From an uncultured Bacteroidales bacterium (lineage in GTDB: Bacteria; Bacteroidota; Bacteroidia; Bacteroidales; UBA932), in the NCBI GenBank assembly GCA_947305645.1, contig CAMZEC010000023.1, forward strand, positions 1 through 33,481: DNA of 33,481 bases. The letters run 5' to 3'. A model generated the notes under the pieces. That model did no database searches. It was not told the DNA's origin and saw only the letters and a list, made by a program, of their open reading frames with translations. Numbering within the stretch: position 1 is the first letter of the stretch; every line of letters starts with the position of its first letter. Below are positions 31,446 to 33,481 of the stretch, piece after piece. The position numbers and the translations under genes are program-made.

Positions 31446-33481
31446 TTATTCAAACGTTACCCAAAGTGTATTCTTACCTCCACCGAAAGCCTCTCCTGAA
31501 GCCTGGAATCCGTAATCGGAACCTACAGCAAAAGTAAGATAGTTATTACCTGTTACTGCCGTGCCGTTTACGGAGCTGCCCGAGCAGATGACAATAGGGC
31601 TGGCCTGAGTTCCCCAGCCGGTAATTACGGAACTAGAATAGCGTCCGATTACTGCACCGGCGTTCACAGCCTTGTCACAGCTTACGCTTGCCTTTACGCG
31701 GCATCCTTCACCGGTACTGTTATCCGTAGAAGATCCGTTAATAAGACCTATCAATCCGCCAGTGCTGCTGTTGCTGCCGTCTGCATTGGCACCGGTCATG
31801 GACACTTCCCCGCAGTTGATACATTCAACCACCTTGCCCAGGGTGTCATTGCCAACTATACCGCCGAGGTAATTCTTCTTGCCTCCGTTGCTTTGAACCT
31901 TACCGTAATTTACGCATTTATTGTAATTACCCCTCATGCCGTATCCGCTGATACCTCCTATACGCAGATTCTTATTGCTGGTCTGAACCGCATCGACAAC
32001 CAGTCCCTTGGTATCATCGTCAGCTGCACCGTTAACACATTCGGAAACCATGCCATCGACGCTCGAGGACATACCGATGATGCCGCCATAGCAGCCTTCC
32101 GCACTGTGGTTGCCTACTTTTGTTATTGTACCCAAGTTGACACAACGGTCTATAATGGATTTGTTGGACTGACGACCTATGATACCACCTACTCCGGTAT
32201 ATTTATTCTTGTTTTCCGTGCCATCGGGATTATTGTCTGCAGCGGACTGGTTATAACCATTTATGCTGCCTTCATTGCGACAGGTGACAACTTCCAGTGC
32301 GTAATCGCTGACCCCGTCGGCCGGTTGACCGTCAATGCCACAGATGCCGCCGAAATAGAGCTGTGAAGCCCTGACATTAACCGTAGTTTCAACTGTACCG
32401 TAGTTGATGCAATCAACAATATGAACATTGGCGATACTGTTGCCGGCACGGCCCAATATACCCCCCATGCAGTTTACACCACCGACTTCACATGTTGCGT
32501 CGTGAGATATCTTACCGTAATTGATACACGTGTCGAATGTGGTACCGGTATATGCAATTCCGGCTATGCCGCCGTTGTATACTGATGTAGAGCCGCTGTT
32601 ACAGGAAACGGAACCATAGTTCTCACATTTGCCGAAATAAGAACCATCCCCGGCAGCTGCGGCACCGGCAATACCGCCGACAAAAGTGGTAGCTGTGTTG
32701 GTGTAACTGACGGTAACGGGAATGTGGTTGATTACCTCTGAAATATAGGCGTTCTTAATCTTGCCTGCAAGGGCGCCCGCATAAGTACATGCATCAGTAG
32801 AGATATCCAACAGGCTGCTGTCGCCTTCCTTGCCAAGAATGAGGTTTTTGACTCTCTCACGTGGCTGCTCTGAAGCGATAACGGAGAAGAAACCGGAATT
32901 ATCGGCGGATGCATTGATTACGATATTGTAAATGCTGTGTCCGTTTCCGTCGAACAGGCCCGCGAAGTGGTCGGATCCCTCATTGGCGTTGACCGGAGTC
33001 CAGATGCCACCGGCATAATCTATGTCAGCACCAAGTGTTACGGTCTCTGCTGCGTTAAAATAATGAGCCATAGACGCCCAGGTGTCGAGGTCGGCCTTGC
33101 TGGAGATGGTGCCGTCGAACCAGTTGAGGTTGGAAGGCATTCCGGAGACTACCCGGATGCCGTTCGCAGGCAGGGAGAATCCGGCTTCGGAGGTACCGGT
33201 AGCCAAGGCTTTTGCCTCACAATTGCCGCCTGTAGGCTTGCAGAAGCAGAAACGAAGGGCCTTTACGGACTCCTTAGGCAGCACTGCAGCATAATAGCTC
33301 TGACCTGCAGAGAAATCACCCTTCAGCGTCACCTTCTTGGCGCTGCCAGTGGTATATCCCGGCTCGGGAACGACCGGAGCGGCTCCTGCGACATAGATCG
33401 TTGAGCCGCTGTCGTTGAGAGCCTCAACGGCTCACCTGCAATCTTCCGTGGCAAGTCATCCAAAGATTTGACATAATCTGT
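31446..33481 (-). CDS. Fimbrillin-like protein with GLUG-type repeats (copy 1), 5' end missing, probable frameshift
   Basis: The gene enters from beyond the window. The frame ending at 31446 is open back to a TGA at 33432-33434; the GTG at 33332 is not a credible start because homology to the copy at 28760 continues upstream of it. Just upstream of the TGA, another frame reads DYVKSLDDLPRKIAGE, and one missing base near 33431 (a GG run read as G on the coding strand) would join it to AVEALNDSGSTIYVAG. The visible part holds the end of the fimbrillin-like domain (FSAGQSYYAAVLPKESV), the linking region (TVTLGADIDYAGG, FAGLFDGNGHSIYNI, NSGFFSVI) and about nine GGIxG repeats (VGGIAGAAAA, NGGIAGIAYT, MGGILGRAGN, FGGICGIDGQ, VGGIIGRQSN, YGGIIGMSSS, IGGISGYGMR, LGGIVGNDTL, TGGLIGLING). 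It is probably a surface adhesin. Confidence 0.78.

Noticed and set aside
28760..33332. CRISPR-like or other short tandem DNA repeats
   Set aside because: The repetition is at protein level (GGIxG repeats of 35-70 residues) and the DNA copies are diverged; there are no constant direct repeats with spacers.

Overview
The window comes from a member of the Bacteroidota, most likely a gut-type Bacteroidales. The evidence is a SusC/SusD pair, a FecR-type anti-sigma factor with its ECF sigma factor, many fimbrillin-like lipoproteins, -7 promoter boxes of the TAnnTTTG type, and start codons without Shine-Dalgarno sequences.

Layout. Positions 1-1193 hold the end of a ribosomal protein run (probable rpsS tail, rplV, rpsC), closed by a strong terminator at 1214-1247. 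rplP, which normally follows rpsC, is absent. Positions 1293-6585 hold a secreted MBL-fold hydrolase (+), a lipoprotein FAD-dependent oxidoreductase (-), a Trp-rich multi-pass membrane protein (-) and a Tat-type metallophosphoesterase (+). Positions 6598-25924 are one long minus-strand unit read from right to left: FecR, SusC with an STN domain, SusD, a fimbrillin-like surface lipoprotein, two MBL hydrolases with overlapping genes, three tandem fimbrillin plus lectin-like lipoproteins, and a three-module fusion (fimbrillin + lectin-like + MBL). The ECF sigma gene diverges from FecR at 26004. Positions 26547-28658 hold a fimbrillin-MBL fusion with its own promoter. Positions 28760-33481 hold two tandem fimbrillin-like proteins with GLUG-type repeats; the upstream one runs off the window and carries a likely frameshift.

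How it may work. The sigma/FecR/STN-SusC set looks like a trans-envelope switch that senses a ligand and turns on its own SusCD importer. Where a glycan locus would encode glycosidases, this one encodes a family of exported ComEC-like MBL hydrolases: five MBL domains in the window, in two subfamilies, standing alone or fused to adhesin-like modules. The substrate is unknown. A phosphodiester polymer such as extracellular nucleic acid is one testable idea.

The least expected feature is a set of four small genes of 37-46 codons, each immediately upstream of a fimbrillin-like lipoprotein gene. Their peptides share a core (V-I/L-C-x-S-N-V/I-D, then a Trp near the C terminus). They look like a real microprotein family, not spacer sequence. 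No RNA genes, CRISPR arrays, insertion sequences or phage genes were seen, and no gene-free stretch exceeds about 160 bases.
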